NCBI RefSeq assembly: GCF_900107485.1
Contig: NZ_FNQE01000001.1
Coordinates: 124,001-188,000, forward strand
Direction: 5' to 3'
Length of the DNA stretch: 64,000 bases
Source: Proteiniborus ethanoligenes
Lineage (GTDB): Bacteria; Bacillota; Clostridia; Tissierellales; Proteiniboraceae
This document shows positions 16,254-26,357 of the stretch, piece by piece (the first letter of the stretch is position 1; each line of letters starts with the position of its first letter). Position numbers and translations under genes: made by a program. Below the pieces are notes generated by a model. The model was not told where the DNA came from, made no database searches, and saw nothing but the letters and a program-made list of their open reading frames with translations.

Positions 16254-17279
16254 CTAATCTACTTTTACAATCCAACCTTCAGGTCCTTCTATATCTCCAA
16301 ATTGAATACCGCAGAGAGTATCATATAATTTTTGAGTTATAGGTCCAACCTCAGTTTCACTATAAAATACATGAAGCTTATTATTGTATTCTATTCCACC
16401 AATAGGAGAAATAACCGCTGCAGTTCCACAAGCACCTGCTTCTTTAAATTCATCTAATTTGTCAATAAATACATCTCTTTCTTCAACCTCTAAGCCCAAA
16501 TAATGCTTAGCAATATGCATTAATGAATACTTTGTAATACTAGGAAGTATAGAAGGTGATATTGGAGTGACAAATTTATCATCATGAGTTATACCAAAAA
16601 AATTAGCTGCTCCAACCTCTTCAATTTTAGTATGAGTTGCAGGATCTAAGTAAATACAGTCAGCAAAACCTTTAGATTTAGCTATAGAATTCGGTAATAA
16701 ACTACCTGCATAGTTACCTCCTACCTTTGCAGCACCAGTACCATAAGGAGCAGCCCTATCATACTGAGTAATAACAAAGTTTACAGGAGACATTCCACCT
16801 TTAAAATATGGACCAACAGGAGAACAAAATACGCAGAACATATATTCAGGAGCAGGTCTAACACCAAGATTATCTCCAATACCTATAACAAATGGTCTAA
16901 GATAAAGAGTGGCACCAGTACCATAAGGTGGTACATATGCCTCATTAGCCTTAATTACTTGTTTGCATGCATGGATGAATTTCTCCTCTGGGATCTCAGG
17001 CATAAGAATACGCTTACAGCTATTATTCAACCTTTTAGCATTTTGATCTGGTCTAAACAACTGAATATCACCATTTTTAGTTCTATAAGCTTTCATTCCT
17101 TCAAAGCACTGTTGTCCATAATGAAGTGCTGTTGAAGCTTCACTTATGGTAATATTGTTGTCTTCAACTAGTTTTCCTTCATCCCATTTGCCATCTTTCC
17201 ATATTGATATGTACCTAAGATCAGTTTTAATATATCCAAACCCTAGCTGTGACCAATCAATGTTTACATCTTTCTTCAT
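16254..17279 (-). CDS. ilvE: Branched-chain amino acid aminotransferase
   Basis: A 341-residue PLP enzyme interconverting Leu/Ile/Val with their 2-keto acids and glutamate. The PLP lysine is K185 in [27 protein letters not shown] (from residue 53), LYLRPFVIG and [13 protein letters not shown] match class II (YwaA/eukaryotic-like) enzymes rather than the shorter E. coli type. AAGGGAGGAG lies ahead of the ATG on the minus strand. Monocistronic, with its own promoter and terminator. Confidence 0.95.
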   Translation of the reverse strand: MKKDVNIDWSQLGFGYIKTDLRYISIWKDGKWDEGKLVEDNNITISEASTALHYGQQCFEGMKAYRTKNGDIQLFRPDQNAKRLNNSCKRILMPEIPEEKFIHACKQVIKANEAYVPPYGTGATLYLRPFVIGIGDNLGVRPAPEYMFCVFCSPVGPYFKGGMSPVNFVITQYDRAAPYGTGAAKVGGNYAGSLLPNSIAKSKGFADCIYLDPATHTKIEEVGAANFFGITHDDKFVTPISPSILPSITKYSLMHIAKHYLGLEVEERDVFIDKLDEFKEAGACGTAAVISPIGGIEYNNKLHVFYSETEVGPITQKLYDTLCGIQFGDIEGPEGWIVKVD

Positions 17280-17326
17280 AAATTAATCTCCTCCCTTAGA
17301 TTTGTCTAAAAATTATTCATGTTTTT

Positions 17327-17355
17327 ATTATATATTATTAATTGCATTTAGTGAA
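17327..17355 (-). promoter_or_regulatory. Sigma-A promoter for ilvE
   Basis: On the minus strand TTCACT (17355-17350), a 17-bp spacer and TATAAT (17332-17327), about 48 bp upstream of the ilvE start codon. Confidence 0.6.
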
Positions 17356-17516
17356 CATATATAAAGGAAGATTAGCACATAAAAATACTCATATAAGATT
17401 CAACGATATATTTGAGCTTAAAACAGAAACTTATTTTATCTATAATTTTTCCCAAGAGCTTGTTTTTATGTTATTATATACTAAAGGAATAAAATAAATG
17501 TATTGGGGGATGACAT

Positions 17517-18653
17517 ATGCTGTATAGAAAGTTTGGCAAATTAGATTTTCAAGTATCAAATCTAGGCTTTGGCTGCATGAGGTTTCCGGTACTAGATAAT
17601 GATAATGGGAAAATAGATGAAGTGGAAGCCATAAGGATGTTAAGATATGCTATAGATAATGGGGTTAATTATGTAGACACAGCATATCCATATCATCAAG
17701 GAAATAGTGAACCACTAGTAGCTAAAGCTTTAAAAGACGGTTATCGTGAAAAAGTAAAGCTTGCAACAAAGCTTCCTGTATGGCTTTGTAGAACTTATGA
17801 AGATTTTGATAAGTATTTAAATGAGCAGCTTGAAAAACTAGAAACTGAATATGTAGATTTTTATTTATTGCATTCGCTAAGTAAAAAATCATGGACAAAT
17901 GCTAAAGACTTAGGAGTTTTGGATTTTTTAGATAGAGCCTTATGGGATGGAAGAATTAAATATGCAGGATTTTCATTTCATGATGATATAGATACATTTA
18001 AAGAAATTGTCAATTCATATGACTGGACATTCTGTCAGATACAGTTAAATTATATGGACGAAAATTATCAGGCTGGCTTAGAAGGCTTAAGGTATGCTGC
18101 TGAAAAAGAATTAGCAATAATTATTATGGAGCCTATAAAGGGTGGTAAATTAGCTAAAGAACCTGAAGGAGATTTTAAGGAATTATGGGAAAAATCCAGA
18201 GTAAAAATGACTCCTGCAGAGCTTGCGCTAAGATGGGTTTGGAATCAACCTGAGGTAGCTTTGCTACTTAGTGGTATGAGCACTATGGAACAAGTAGAGG
18301 AAAATATAAAAACTGCTTCAACTGCATTACCAAATTCTCTTAAACCTAATGAAATAAAGCTGATTAATGATATTAAAGATATATACAATAGCCGCAATAA
18401 GGTTGGGTGTACTTCATGTAGATACTGTGTGCCTTGCCCAAATAATATTGCTATTCCAAACATATTTGAGATTTATAACAATTATTTTGTTTATGATATG
18501 GTAACATGGGGCAAAAAAGCTTATGAAAACATGATAAATGCGGGCACTGACTCAACAAAGTGCATAGAATGTGGTCAATGTGAGAGTATATGCCCGCAAA
18601 ATATAGAGATAATACATCATTTAAAAGAAGCTGATTTGGTGTTAAGAAAATAA
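17517..18653 (+). CDS. Aldo/keto reductase with C-terminal 4Fe-4S ferredoxin domain
   Basis: A 378-residue fusion. The TIM-barrel reductase (about 1-285) keeps the tetrad D54, Y57 (or Y59), K85 and H119. The C-terminus has CTSCRYCVPCP and CIECGQCESICP, enough cysteines for two clusters. Clostridial members of this family are common, and their physiological substrates are mostly unknown. The ferredoxin tail suggests electrons may come from or go to iron-sulphur carriers rather than only NADPH. GGGGGATGAC precedes the ATG. Confidence 0.88.
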   Translation: MLYRKFGKLDFQVSNLGFGCMRFPVLDNDNGKIDEVEAIRMLRYAIDNGVNYVDTAYPYHQGNSEPLVAKALKDGYREKVKLATKLPVWLCRTYEDFDKYLNEQLEKLETEYVDFYLLHSLSKKSWTNAKDLGVLDFLDRALWDGRIKYAGFSFHDDIDTFKEIVNSYDWTFCQIQLNYMDENYQAGLEGLRYAAEKELAIIIMEPIKGGKLAKEPEGDFKELWEKSRVKMTPAELALRWVWNQPEVALLLSGMSTMEQVEENIKTASTALPNSLKPNEIKLINDIKDIYNSRNKVGCTSCRYCVPCPNNIAIPNIFEIYNNYFVYDMVTWGKKAYENMINAGTDSTKCIECGQCESICPQNIEIIHHLKEADLVLRK

Positions 18654-18658
18654 CCTGT

Positions 18659-18690
18659 AAATATCCGGTAAAATCCGGATATTTATTTTA
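18659..18690. terminator. Bidirectional terminator between the aldo/keto reductase and YhcN genes
   Basis: 10-bp stem AAATATCCGG / CCGGATATTT with a six-base loop and TATTTTA downstream. The last bases overlap the minus-strand stop codon. Confidence 0.8.
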
Positions 18691-19267
18691 TAGGGGTGAT
18701 TCTTCTGATGATTTCTTCAACTTCATTAGCAAATCCTGACAATGGTTTCCCAGCTCTTATATCTCTACCCATATTTTCAATTCTCTTAAAGAGGTCAGCA
18801 TTTGCAGTAACAGATACATTTGTAATATTCTTGTCAGTATCTTTAACAATTTTCTCTATTCTATTTTTTAAGTTTGTAGTCATACTACCTTCAATATTGT
18901 CATCCATATTAACACCAACTAAACAAGTGTTTCCAGAGATAACAACAGTTGCTCTGTTTATTTCTTTTAAGTCATCAACTTTGTCAGCAATTCTTGCAGC
19001 TTTGTCTGCTACAGCTTGTTCAGTATAATTAATGTTTCTATCAATCATATTGTCATTTAGATTTCTATTAGGATTTAGATTATCTTGGTTAGTTGTATTG
19101 CCACTAAAATCGGTGCTTCTTTGTATCGGGTTGTTTAGGCTATTATTGTAAGGAGTATTAGGTTTTTCAGATCTCCTTATAGTACACCCTACCATTCCAA
19201 TACTTAATACTAACACCAATATAGCAACAAGCGAAATAAGCTTAAATCCATTTTTCAAAATTATCAC
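18683..19267 (-). CDS. YhcN/YlaJ family sporulation lipoprotein
   Basis: A 194-residue lipoprotein with signal peptide and lipobox (GMVGC, cysteine about residue 28), an Asn/Arg-rich low-complexity linker (30-75), and a C-terminal domain (85-190) with the heavy-metal-associated-like pattern VVISGNTCLVGVNMD and NVSVTANADLFKRI. B. subtilis YhcN and YlaJ are spore-associated and expressed in the forespore, so a germination or spore-membrane role is expected but not shown. GGAGGTGAT precedes the start. Confidence 0.82.
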   Translation of the reverse strand: MIILKNGFKLISLVAILVLVLSIGMVGCTIRRSEKPNTPYNNSLNNPIQRSTDFSGNTTNQDNLNPNRNLNDNMIDRNINYTEQAVADKAARIADKVDDLKEINRATVVISGNTCLVGVNMDDNIEGSMTTNLKNRIEKIVKDTDKNITNVSVTANADLFKRIENMGRDIRAGKPLSGFANEVEEIIRRITPIK

Positions 19268-19638
19268 CTCCTACATATATTTTGCTACTTTAAATTATTT
19301 TTATTATTCAAAAGGCATAGATAAATATGTAGGATAAAGCATAGTTATCAAGATGTGTATTATATTAGATAATAAGAACAATTATTGGTTAAACACAAAC
19401 ACTAATATTAATTAGTTATTTGGCATACTATGAACAATAAGTTTAAAATTCATTAAAACTAGGATGAAAAAATTACAAATTTATTAAGATTTATTTTTTA
19501 TAAAGGAATATGAGCAAATTCGTCGAAAGGATTATTTATTGATTAGATTGAAGATAAATTGCTATGAAAGTAAAATAATATATTTTATACTTTTATAAGA
19601 GAAATATATTTTGGCATAATTTAGTTTTTTAAAAAGCT
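19268..19638. other. AT-rich divergent intergenic region
   Basis: About 370 bp between the YhcN gene and the ABC operon leader. No reading frame, tRNA or recognised RNA is present. It should hold the divergent promoters, but no box stands out from the AT background. Confidence 0.35.
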
Positions 19639-19675
19639 AAATATTATGTTATATGATAAACATAATATTTTTTTT
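19639..19675 (+). terminator. Terminator-like hairpin in the leader of the ABC export operon
   Basis: 12-bp stem AAATATTATGTT (19639-19650) with AACATAATATTT (19659-19670), followed by T's to 19675. It sits about 60 bp before the first gene, where it could attenuate the operon. A second small inverted repeat (TTTAG/CTAAA) lies just upstream. Confidence 0.5.
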
Positions 19676-19737
19676 GGAACTTTTTATTAGTTTACTTCGT
19701 CTAATAAATGACAATTTTTAAAAGGGGTGAGAAAGAA

Positions 19738-20445
19738 TTGGCATTAATTGAGCTAAAAAACATTACTAAATGTTATAAAATTGGACAAATACAGGTCAAT
19801 GCCTTAAATGGCGTTGATTTATCTATTGAAAATGGAGAGTTTGTTTCAATAATGGGTCCCTCAGGTTCAGGAAAGTCTACATTATTAAATGTAATTGGTT
19901 GCCTGGACCAGCCTACCACAGGTACATATAAGTTAGGCGATAATAATGTTGAAAAGGTAAGCGATTGGCAACTATCAGACATAAGAAACCAATTCATTGG
20001 CTTTGTATTTCAATCATTCCACTTACTGCCAGGCTTAACTGCATTAGAAAATGTCGAGCTACCTTTGATATATAGAGGTATATTAGGGAAAGAAAGAAAA
20101 AAAAGAGCAATTGAAGCCTTAGAATCTTTAGATCTAGGAGATAGAATGCATCACCTTCCTACTCAATTATCAGGAGGACAGCAACAAAGAGTTGCCATAG
20201 CTCGTGCAATTGTAGGAAAACCTTCAGTATTACTTGCTGATGAGCCTACAGGTGCTTTAGATTCAAAGTCTAGCGTTAATATTATGTCCGTATTTCAAAA
20301 ATTAAATCAAGAAATGGGTATTACAATAGTGCAAGTTACTCACGAAGAGACAATTGCCCAATATGGACATAAAATTTTTAGACTTTTTGATGGTAAGATA
20401 GAAAAAATAGAAGTATTAAATGAATCATTAAAGGCTATAGAATAA
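19738..20445 (+). CDS. ABC transporter ATP-binding protein (MacB/LolD type)
   Basis: A 235-residue ATPase. Walker A GPSGSGKST is at 40-48, the Q-loop is in FVFQSFHLLPG, the signature is LSGGQQQRVAIARA and Walker B is VLLADEPTGALDS. TTG 19738 is chosen as the start because AAAAGGGGTGAG (19720-19731) lies just before it; the upstream ATG at 19708 lies ahead of that site and adds ten unlikely residues. It powers the FtsX-type permease encoded two genes on. Confidence 0.92.
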   Translation: MALIELKNITKCYKIGQIQVNALNGVDLSIENGEFVSIMGPSGSGKSTLLNVIGCLDQPTTGTYKLGDNNVEKVSDWQLSDIRNQFIGFVFQSFHLLPGLTALENVELPLIYRGILGKERKKRAIEALESLDLGDRMHHLPTQLSGGQQQRVAIARAIVGKPSVLLADEPTGALDSKSSVNIMSVFQKLNQEMGITIVQVTHEETIAQYGHKIFRLFDGKIEKIEVLNESLKAIE

Positions 20446-20477
20446 AATTTATATATTTGATTTTGGAGGTGTTGGAG

Positions 20478-22175
20478 TTGACAAAAAGATTATTAATGAT
20501 TTTGATAGTAATTGCTATAGTAGCTGGTGGAGGATATTATGCGTTTAAGCAGCTTATGCCAGAAAAATCAGAAGAAGCACAGGGACCAATTTACTCAACT
20601 TTTGAAACGAAAAAAAGTGATATTTCAGCAGGTGTAGAAATATCAGGACAATTAAATGCATCTAGATCTGGAGGTATAAGAGTACCTGGCGATATGTATT
20701 CAGGGCAAACAGTTCAATATGTTATTGAAGAATTTTTAGTAGACGAAGGTGATGAAATAACTCAAGGCCAAGTAGTAGTAAGACTTCTAGCAAATGAAAT
20801 ACATAATAAACTAGATGATATAAGAGAGCAAATTGATTCTCAGAAAAAACAATTATCTCAGCTAACTGGGCTTCCAATTAGTGAGGTAGATTACATAAAT
20901 CCTTCCCAAGGTTTAAAAATAACTGCACCAATCTCTGGTAGAATTATGAACCTAGATGCAAAAGAAGGAAAAAAGATTTCTCAAGGGTATATAGTAGCAA
21001 GCATAGTTGATAATTCTAAGTTTAAAGTATCTGCTAAGCTTACTCCATCAGAATTTGGTATGGTTTCTGAGGGGCAAACTGTTGCTTTATCTTTTCCTTA
21101 TTTTGATGGAGCTATAGAGGGCACTATTACAGAATTGAATTCAAGTGCAGTACCAGATAATTCAGAAGAAGGAAAATTTGGTACAAATTTTGTATATATG
21201 GCTACAATTGAAGCTAATAACCCAGGCTTAATTCAAGCAAATATGGAAGTAAAAGTGGGATTATCACGTGGAGACAATCAATCTGTTCCTTCTATACACT
21301 ATTTTATGTATCCAGGAATAGTAGAGGGCTTTGTTAATGAAGAAAAGCTTGTAGCACCAGTAGAAGCTGTAGCCACTCAAGTTCATGTAAAAGGGATGCA
21401 AGAAGTAAAAAAAGGCGATGTTATTGTAACTATGGCTGGAGCAGATGTAAGAGATATGATTCAAGAAAAGGTAGAAAAGATTAGGGAACTAAATAATGAA
21501 ATGAGAGACTATTATTCAAAATTAGATCAGCTTGAAATTAGATCTCCTATGGATGGTATAGTTGGAGGTATTTGGAGACAGCAAGGGGAAACTGTAAGAG
21601 GTGGAGAATGGCTTGGAGATGTATATAATACTTCAGACATGAGAATTTGGGCTGAAATAGATGATATAGACGTACTGCAGGTAAAGCAAGAGGCTCCAGT
21701 TACTATAACTGTAGATGCATTACCAGGGGAAAAGTTCCAGGGTAAAGTAGTGAGAATTTCAACAATGGGAAAAGACAGAAATGGTTTAACTAGATTCCAG
21801 GTTGAGATAGAGGTAATAGGTGGCCCACAATTAAGACCGGGAATGCAGGCAAGAGCATATGTAGATGCTGGAAGTGCACAAGGAGTTTTAATTGTGCCAT
21901 TAGAAGCAATATTTGAAGAAGATGGAGTTTCAAAGGTTGAAATATTAGGTGATGACGGAATACCAAGAGTTGAAGCTATAAAGCTAGGACTTATGAATGA
22001 TAAATATGCAGAAGTTGTTGAAGGCTTAAAAGAAGGAGATAAGGTTATAACTGGAAGCACAGCAGACTTATTGCCAAGTCAGCATATTAAATCAAATGAC
22101 CCAATACTTCCATCAGGTGGAGGAGAGAACAATGATGGTAACAATGGTGACAATATAGATGGCAATAATAATTAA
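20478..22175 (+). CDS. HlyD/MacA-type periplasmic adaptor (extracytoplasmic)
   Basis: A 565-residue adaptor with one N-terminal membrane anchor (residues 5-25), a biotinyl-lipoyl-like barrel-sandwich split by a short coiled coil (DDIREQIDSQKKQLSQL), a second such half (EKVEKIRELNNEMRDYYSKLDQLEIRSP), and a beta-barrel and membrane-proximal domain. The tail is Gly/Asn/Asp low complexity. TTG 20478 follows GGAGGTG by eight bases. Monoderm bacteria lack TolC, so it probably guides substrate across the wall or senses it. Two lipoyl-like segments make it longer than E. coli MacA. Confidence 0.85.
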   Translation: MTKRLLMILIVIAIVAGGGYYAFKQLMPEKSEEAQGPIYSTFETKKSDISAGVEISGQLNASRSGGIRVPGDMYSGQTVQYVIEEFLVDEGDEITQGQVVVRLLANEIHNKLDDIREQIDSQKKQLSQLTGLPISEVDYINPSQGLKITAPISGRIMNLDAKEGKKISQGYIVASIVDNSKFKVSAKLTPSEFGMVSEGQTVALSFPYFDGAIEGTITELNSSAVPDNSEEGKFGTNFVYMATIEANNPGLIQANMEVKVGLSRGDNQSVPSIHYFMYPGIVEGFVNEEKLVAPVEAVATQVHVKGMQEVKKGDVIVTMAGADVRDMIQEKVEKIRELNNEMRDYYSKLDQLEIRSPMDGIVGGIWRQQGETVRGGEWLGDVYNTSDMRIWAEIDDIDVLQVKQEAPVTITVDALPGEKFQGKVVRISTMGKDRNGLTRFQVEIEVIGGPQLRPGMQARAYVDAGSAQGVLIVPLEAIFEEDGVSKVEILGDDGIPRVEAIKLGLMNDKYAEVVEGLKEGDKVITGSTADLLPSQHIKSNDPILPSGGGENNDGNNGDNIDGNNN

Positions 22176-22189
22176 AGGAGGATATAGCA

Positions 22190-23527
22190 ATGAAAGAAAA
22201 AAGAGGCATATTTTCCTTCTTTATTAGAATATGGTTTACAGCTAAAATGGCTGCCCATGGAATACTTTCTAACCCTTTGAGATCTTTTTTGACTATTCTA
22301 GGAGTAGCCATAGGAGTTGCTTCAGTGGTTAGTCTTATGGGTATAGGAGAAGGTGCTAGACAATCCGTAGTAGAGCAATTTGAAAGCTTAGGCTCTAATG
22401 TAATTCAAATTAAAGCACAACATTCATCAATTGAATTTGAGCCTGAATTAGCAGAGGAATTAGTTGAAAGAGTTCAAGGTCTTGATATGGCAACACCTGT
22501 AGTAAATACTAAGGCTGTTATGAAATGGCGCAGAGCAAGAGGATCTGTAGATGTTGTAGGAGTAAATAGTGATTTCCATAAAATAAGGGACAATGAACTG
22601 CTTTCTGGGAATTTCTTTACTAGTCTACATGTAAAACAACGCTCTCCAGTAGCAGTGCTTGGATATAATATGGGAGTAGGTCTAATGAAAGGAAGAAATC
22701 CTGTAGGACAGACTTTTACATTAGAAGGCCAAACCTATAGGATTGTAGGAGTCCTTGAACAAAAAGGATCCGGTAATGCAGAAGGAATAGACGATAAAGT
22801 AATTATCCCTTATACTACTGCACTGAAAATTGCAGATAAAAGAAAAGTAGATCAAATATGGGGGAAAGCTGCTTCAAAAGAAGAGGCAGATTTAGTAGTA
22901 GTTCAGCTAGGCAGGATATTTAAAAGAAGGCTAGGCTTAGATCAAACAGCTCCAGCAGGTGGCTCTAATGGAGGAGAAGAAACCATAGATGGTGGAGGAG
23001 CAGTATTTTATGGTGGAGGATTTTATTATGATGATTATTACTATGACGAACCTTCTCAACCGGAGATACCTAGTAGCGGCGAGGATTTAATAACCATAAC
23101 CAGCCTAAATCAGCTAGTTGAAGAAGCAGATAATGCAAATAGAGTTATGACATTACTTTTAGGTGGTATAGCTGCAGTATCCTTGCTAGTAGGTGGATTA
23201 GGTATTATGAATATAATGCTAGTTGCTGTTACTGAAAGAACAGAGGAAATTGGGCTTAGAAGAGCAATTGGAGCAAAACAATCAGACCTACTGTTGCAAT
23301 TTATACTAGAGGCACTATACCTTAGTGCCATAGGTGCAATAGCAGGTACAGCATTAGGTGTATGGGGACTCAATCTATTTGAAAACTATGGCTTTAGTAC
23401 GGCCATAAACTTCCAAGCCATAGAAATAGCTACTATAGTTGCACTATGTTCAGGGTTGCTTTTTGGAGTATATCCTGCTATTTCAGCATCCTCATTGCCA
23501 CCAGTAGAAGCATTAAAAAGACAATAA
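22190..23527 (+). CDS. ABC transporter permease, MacB/FtsX family
   Basis: A 445-residue permease: an N-terminal transmembrane helix (about 30-55), a large MacB periplasmic core domain (about 55-310), and three C-terminal helices with the FtsX motif ERTEEIGLRRAIGAKQSDLLLQF. A Gly/Tyr/Asp-rich insert (GGGAVFYGGGFYYDDYYYDE, near residue 270-290) in the extracellular domain is unusual. AAAGGAGG precedes the ATG. With the two preceding genes it forms a tripartite export or mechanotransmission system for an unknown peptide, lipid or antibiotic. Confidence 0.9.
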   Translation: MKEKRGIFSFFIRIWFTAKMAAHGILSNPLRSFLTILGVAIGVASVVSLMGIGEGARQSVVEQFESLGSNVIQIKAQHSSIEFEPELAEELVERVQGLDMATPVVNTKAVMKWRRARGSVDVVGVNSDFHKIRDNELLSGNFFTSLHVKQRSPVAVLGYNMGVGLMKGRNPVGQTFTLEGQTYRIVGVLEQKGSGNAEGIDDKVIIPYTTALKIADKRKVDQIWGKAASKEEADLVVVQLGRIFKRRLGLDQTAPAGGSNGGEETIDGGGAVFYGGGFYYDDYYYDEPSQPEIPSSGEDLITITSLNQLVEEADNANRVMTLLLGGIAAVSLLVGGLGIMNIMLVAVTERTEEIGLRRAIGAKQSDLLLQFILEALYLSAIGAIAGTALGVWGLNLFENYGFSTAINFQAIEIATIVALCSGLLFGVYPAISASSLPPVEALKRQ

Positions 23528-23531
23528 AAGC

Positions 23532-23569
23532 AAAAAAGTTGGAGTGTCATTTTTCTCCAACTTTTTTTA
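23532..23569 (+). terminator. Terminator after the ABC export operon
   Basis: 13-bp stem AAAAAAGTTGGAG / CTCCAACTTTTTT with a ten-base loop and a T-run. Confidence 0.9.
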
Positions 23570-23669
23570 TGCTTTTCAATATATTGTTTATAGTACTTTA
23601 GTCTGATATATTATATAATAAATACATTAATAAATTCATAAAAAATTTTTAAATACGAGGAGATGAAGG

Positions 23670-24536
23670 ATGAGTATAAATGCTGATACAAGTCTTTATT
23701 GCTTAATAGGAAACCCTATTTCAAAGAGTCTGTCCCCATTAATACATAATACTATTTTTAAAGAGTTAGATATAAACGCTAAGTATTTAGCACTTAGAGT
23801 AGAAGATTTAGAAAAAGCAGTACATGGGATTAAAGCATTAGGAATAAAAGGCTTCAATGTTACTATTCCTCATAAGATAAATATAATTAAATATCTCGAT
23901 GAAATAGATGAAAAAGCTAAAATAGTTGGTGCTGTAAACACAGTATTAAATATAGGTGGTAAGCTAAAGGGCTTTAATACGGATGGAGATGGATTTATTG
24001 AATCAATGAATAATAAAGGATATAGTATAGAAGGCAACAAAGTAGTTATGATTGGTGCTGGAGGTGCTGCTCGTTCAATAGCTGTTTCATTGGCTTATAA
24101 AGGCATAAATGAGCTGCTAATAATAAATAGAACTATTGAAAATGCATATGACTTAAAGTCCTCCGTTCAAAATAAATTTCCTCAGCTCAAAGTAAAATGC
24201 TATGACAGTGTACAGGACAATGACCTGTTTAAAAATACAGACTTATTAATTAATACTACTTCTATAGGCATGTATCCACATGTTGATAATATACCTATTT
24301 CACCTAGTTTATTTTCTAAACAAACTATTTTTTATGACATAATTTATAAGCCTGAAATGACGAGACTATTGTTAGAGGCAAAAAAGCAGGGGTATAATAT
24401 TATTAACGGAATAGACATGCTTATTAATCAAGCTATTTATTCTCAGATTATATGGAATAGTAACTTATTTGAACATAGAGTAGATTCAGAATTGTTAGTT
24501 AAAAAAATAACTAAAAAAATTCAACTGGAAATTTAG
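23670..24536 (+). CDS. aroE: Shikimate dehydrogenase
   Basis: A 288-residue NADPH-dependent reductase of the shikimate pathway. The N-terminal substrate domain has GNPISKSLSPLIHN and NVTIPHK (catalytic lysine), then VGAVNT and NTDGDGF (catalytic Asp). The NADP Rossmann motif is IGAGGAARSIAVSLAYKG. GAGGAGATGAAGG precedes the ATG. It lies directly before the pilus genes; placing aroE before pilB-type genes is seen in other Clostridia, but no functional link is implied. Confidence 0.95.
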   Translation: MSINADTSLYCLIGNPISKSLSPLIHNTIFKELDINAKYLALRVEDLEKAVHGIKALGIKGFNVTIPHKINIIKYLDEIDEKAKIVGAVNTVLNIGGKLKGFNTDGDGFIESMNNKGYSIEGNKVVMIGAGGAARSIAVSLAYKGINELLIINRTIENAYDLKSSVQNKFPQLKVKCYDSVQDNDLFKNTDLLINTTSIGMYPHVDNIPISPSLFSKQTIFYDIIYKPEMTRLLLEAKKQGYNIINGIDMLINQAIYSQIIWNSNLFEHRVDSELLVKKITKKIQLEI

Positions 24537-24661
24537 CCAAATACGTATTATTAACACTGAATATTTTTTGTAGAACTAAAGAGGAAAATACTTTTTTATG
24601 TAGAATACATAATTAAATTTACAGATTAGGTCTTAAGGCCTAAAGACAGAAGGTGAATAAT

Positions 24662-26344
24662 TTGAGAAAAAGCTTAAGATTGGGAGATTTATTATTAGAT
24701 GCTGGAAAAATCAATGAAATTCAGCTTAAAGAAGCACTAGAACAGCAGAAAATAATAAAGACAAAACGTCTAGGTGAAGTTCTTATAGACATGGGTTTTC
24801 TAAGGGAAGATGATATTTTAGAAGTATTAGAAAAACAATTAGGAACGCCAGCTATAGATTTAGGAAAATATAAAATAGATCCTAATGCAACTGCATTAAT
24901 ACCTGAAAATATTGCCAGAAGATATGATTTGATTCCTATTGGTAAAAGTGATGGGAAGCTTGTAGTTGCAATGAATGACCCCCTTAATATATTCGCAATT
25001 GATGATATAAAGCTACTTACAGGCATGGATATTAAAATAGTTATTTCATCGAAAACAGTAATACTAAAAGCAATAAACAAGTTTTATAGTCAAGAAAGCA
25101 CTAAAAAAGCTTTAGAGGAGTTTGAAGAAACATATACACCTAGTAGTATAGAAGATTTTGATGAAGAAGATTTAACCGAGGTTAATAGTGCACCAGTAGT
25201 AAAACTAGTAAATTCAATCATTAGTCAAGCTATTAAGATGAAAGCAAGTGATATACATATAGAGCCTTCTGAAAAAAACATAAGAATTAGATATAGGGTA
25301 GATGGAGATTTACAAGAAATTATGAATCTATCTAATAAGAGTCTTATGGCTATAGTTACTAGAATAAAAATTATGGGAAGAATGGACATAGCAGAGAGAA
25401 GGATACCCCAGGATGGTAGAATAGAAACTGAAATAGAAGGTAGAGATATAGATATGAGAATATCTACGCTACCTACTGTTTATGGAGAAAAAATAGTAAT
25501 AAGGCTTTTAGACAGAGAAGGTTTCAATTTTACAAAGGAAGATTTAGGTTTTTCAGACTATGATCTTAAAATCTTTAATAAAATACTAAAACAGCCTTAT
25601 GGGATTATTTTAGTAACAGGGCCTACTGGAAGTGGTAAAACTACTACCTTATATACAATACTAAAGGATTTAAATAGAGAAGAGAAAAATATTATCACTG
25701 TTGAGGACCCTGTAGAGTACAAGCTAAATGGTATTAATCAAGTTCAAGTCAATAATAAAGCAGGATTAACCTTTGCAAATGGGCTTAGATCTATACTAAG
25801 ACAAGATCCTGATATCATCATGGTTGGAGAAATAAGAGACTCAGAGACTGCTGAGATTGCCGTAAGAGCATCTATAACAGGACATTTAGTTTTATCTACT
25901 CTTCATACAAATGACACAGCTTCTACTGTAGTTAGACTTATTGATATGGGAATAGAGCCATATTTAGTTTCTACTTCAGTTATTGGTATAATCTCTCAAA
26001 GATTAGTTAAAAAATTATGTCCTGATTGCAAAATTCCTTACAAGCCTAATTCTAGAGAGAAATCTATTTTTGGATTAGACGAGGCCCAGGATTTTACTCT
26101 CTACAAGCCTTTAGGATGCAACAAATGCTTTAAAGGATATAGGGGGAGGATTCCAGTTCACGAGATAATGTACATAGACCAGGATATTAGAAAGCTTATA
26201 GATAGCAGAGGTACTACAGATGAAATCAAAGACATGGCTATTAAGAGCGGAATGACGACTTTAAATGAATCTGCATTAAACCTGGCAACTAAAGGTACTA
26301 CTTCATTAGAGGAGGTCTTTAGAATAGGATATACCTTAGATTAG
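24662..26344 (+). CDS. pilB: Type IV pilus extension ATPase PilB (GspE family)
   Basis: A 560-residue hexameric motor that drives pilin addition. The N-terminal MshEN domain (about 1-150, starting RLGDLLLDAGKI) resembles the c-di-GMP-binding module of MshE and some PilB proteins. The ATPase core has Walker A GPTGSGKTT (320-328), Walker B IIMVGEIRDSET and the zinc tetracysteine CPDCK...CNKC. TTG 24662 is the start because AGAAGGTGA lies just before it; GTG 24653 falls inside that site. Confidence 0.93.
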   Translation: MRKSLRLGDLLLDAGKINEIQLKEALEQQKIIKTKRLGEVLIDMGFLREDDILEVLEKQLGTPAIDLGKYKIDPNATALIPENIARRYDLIPIGKSDGKLVVAMNDPLNIFAIDDIKLLTGMDIKIVISSKTVILKAINKFYSQESTKKALEEFEETYTPSSIEDFDEEDLTEVNSAPVVKLVNSIISQAIKMKASDIHIEPSEKNIRIRYRVDGDLQEIMNLSNKSLMAIVTRIKIMGRMDIAERRIPQDGRIETEIEGRDIDMRISTLPTVYGEKIVIRLLDREGFNFTKEDLGFSDYDLKIFNKILKQPYGIILVTGPTGSGKTTTLYTILKDLNREEKNIITVEDPVEYKLNGINQVQVNNKAGLTFANGLRSILRQDPDIIMVGEIRDSETAEIAVRASITGHLVLSTLHTNDTASTVVRLIDMGIEPYLVSTSVIGIISQRLVKKLCPDCKIPYKPNSREKSIFGLDEAQDFTLYKPLGCNKCFKGYRGRIPVHEIMYIDQDIRKLIDSRGTTDEIKDMAIKSGMTTLNESALNLATKGTTSLEEVFRIGYTLD

Positions 26345-26357
26345 GAGGAAAAACAAA

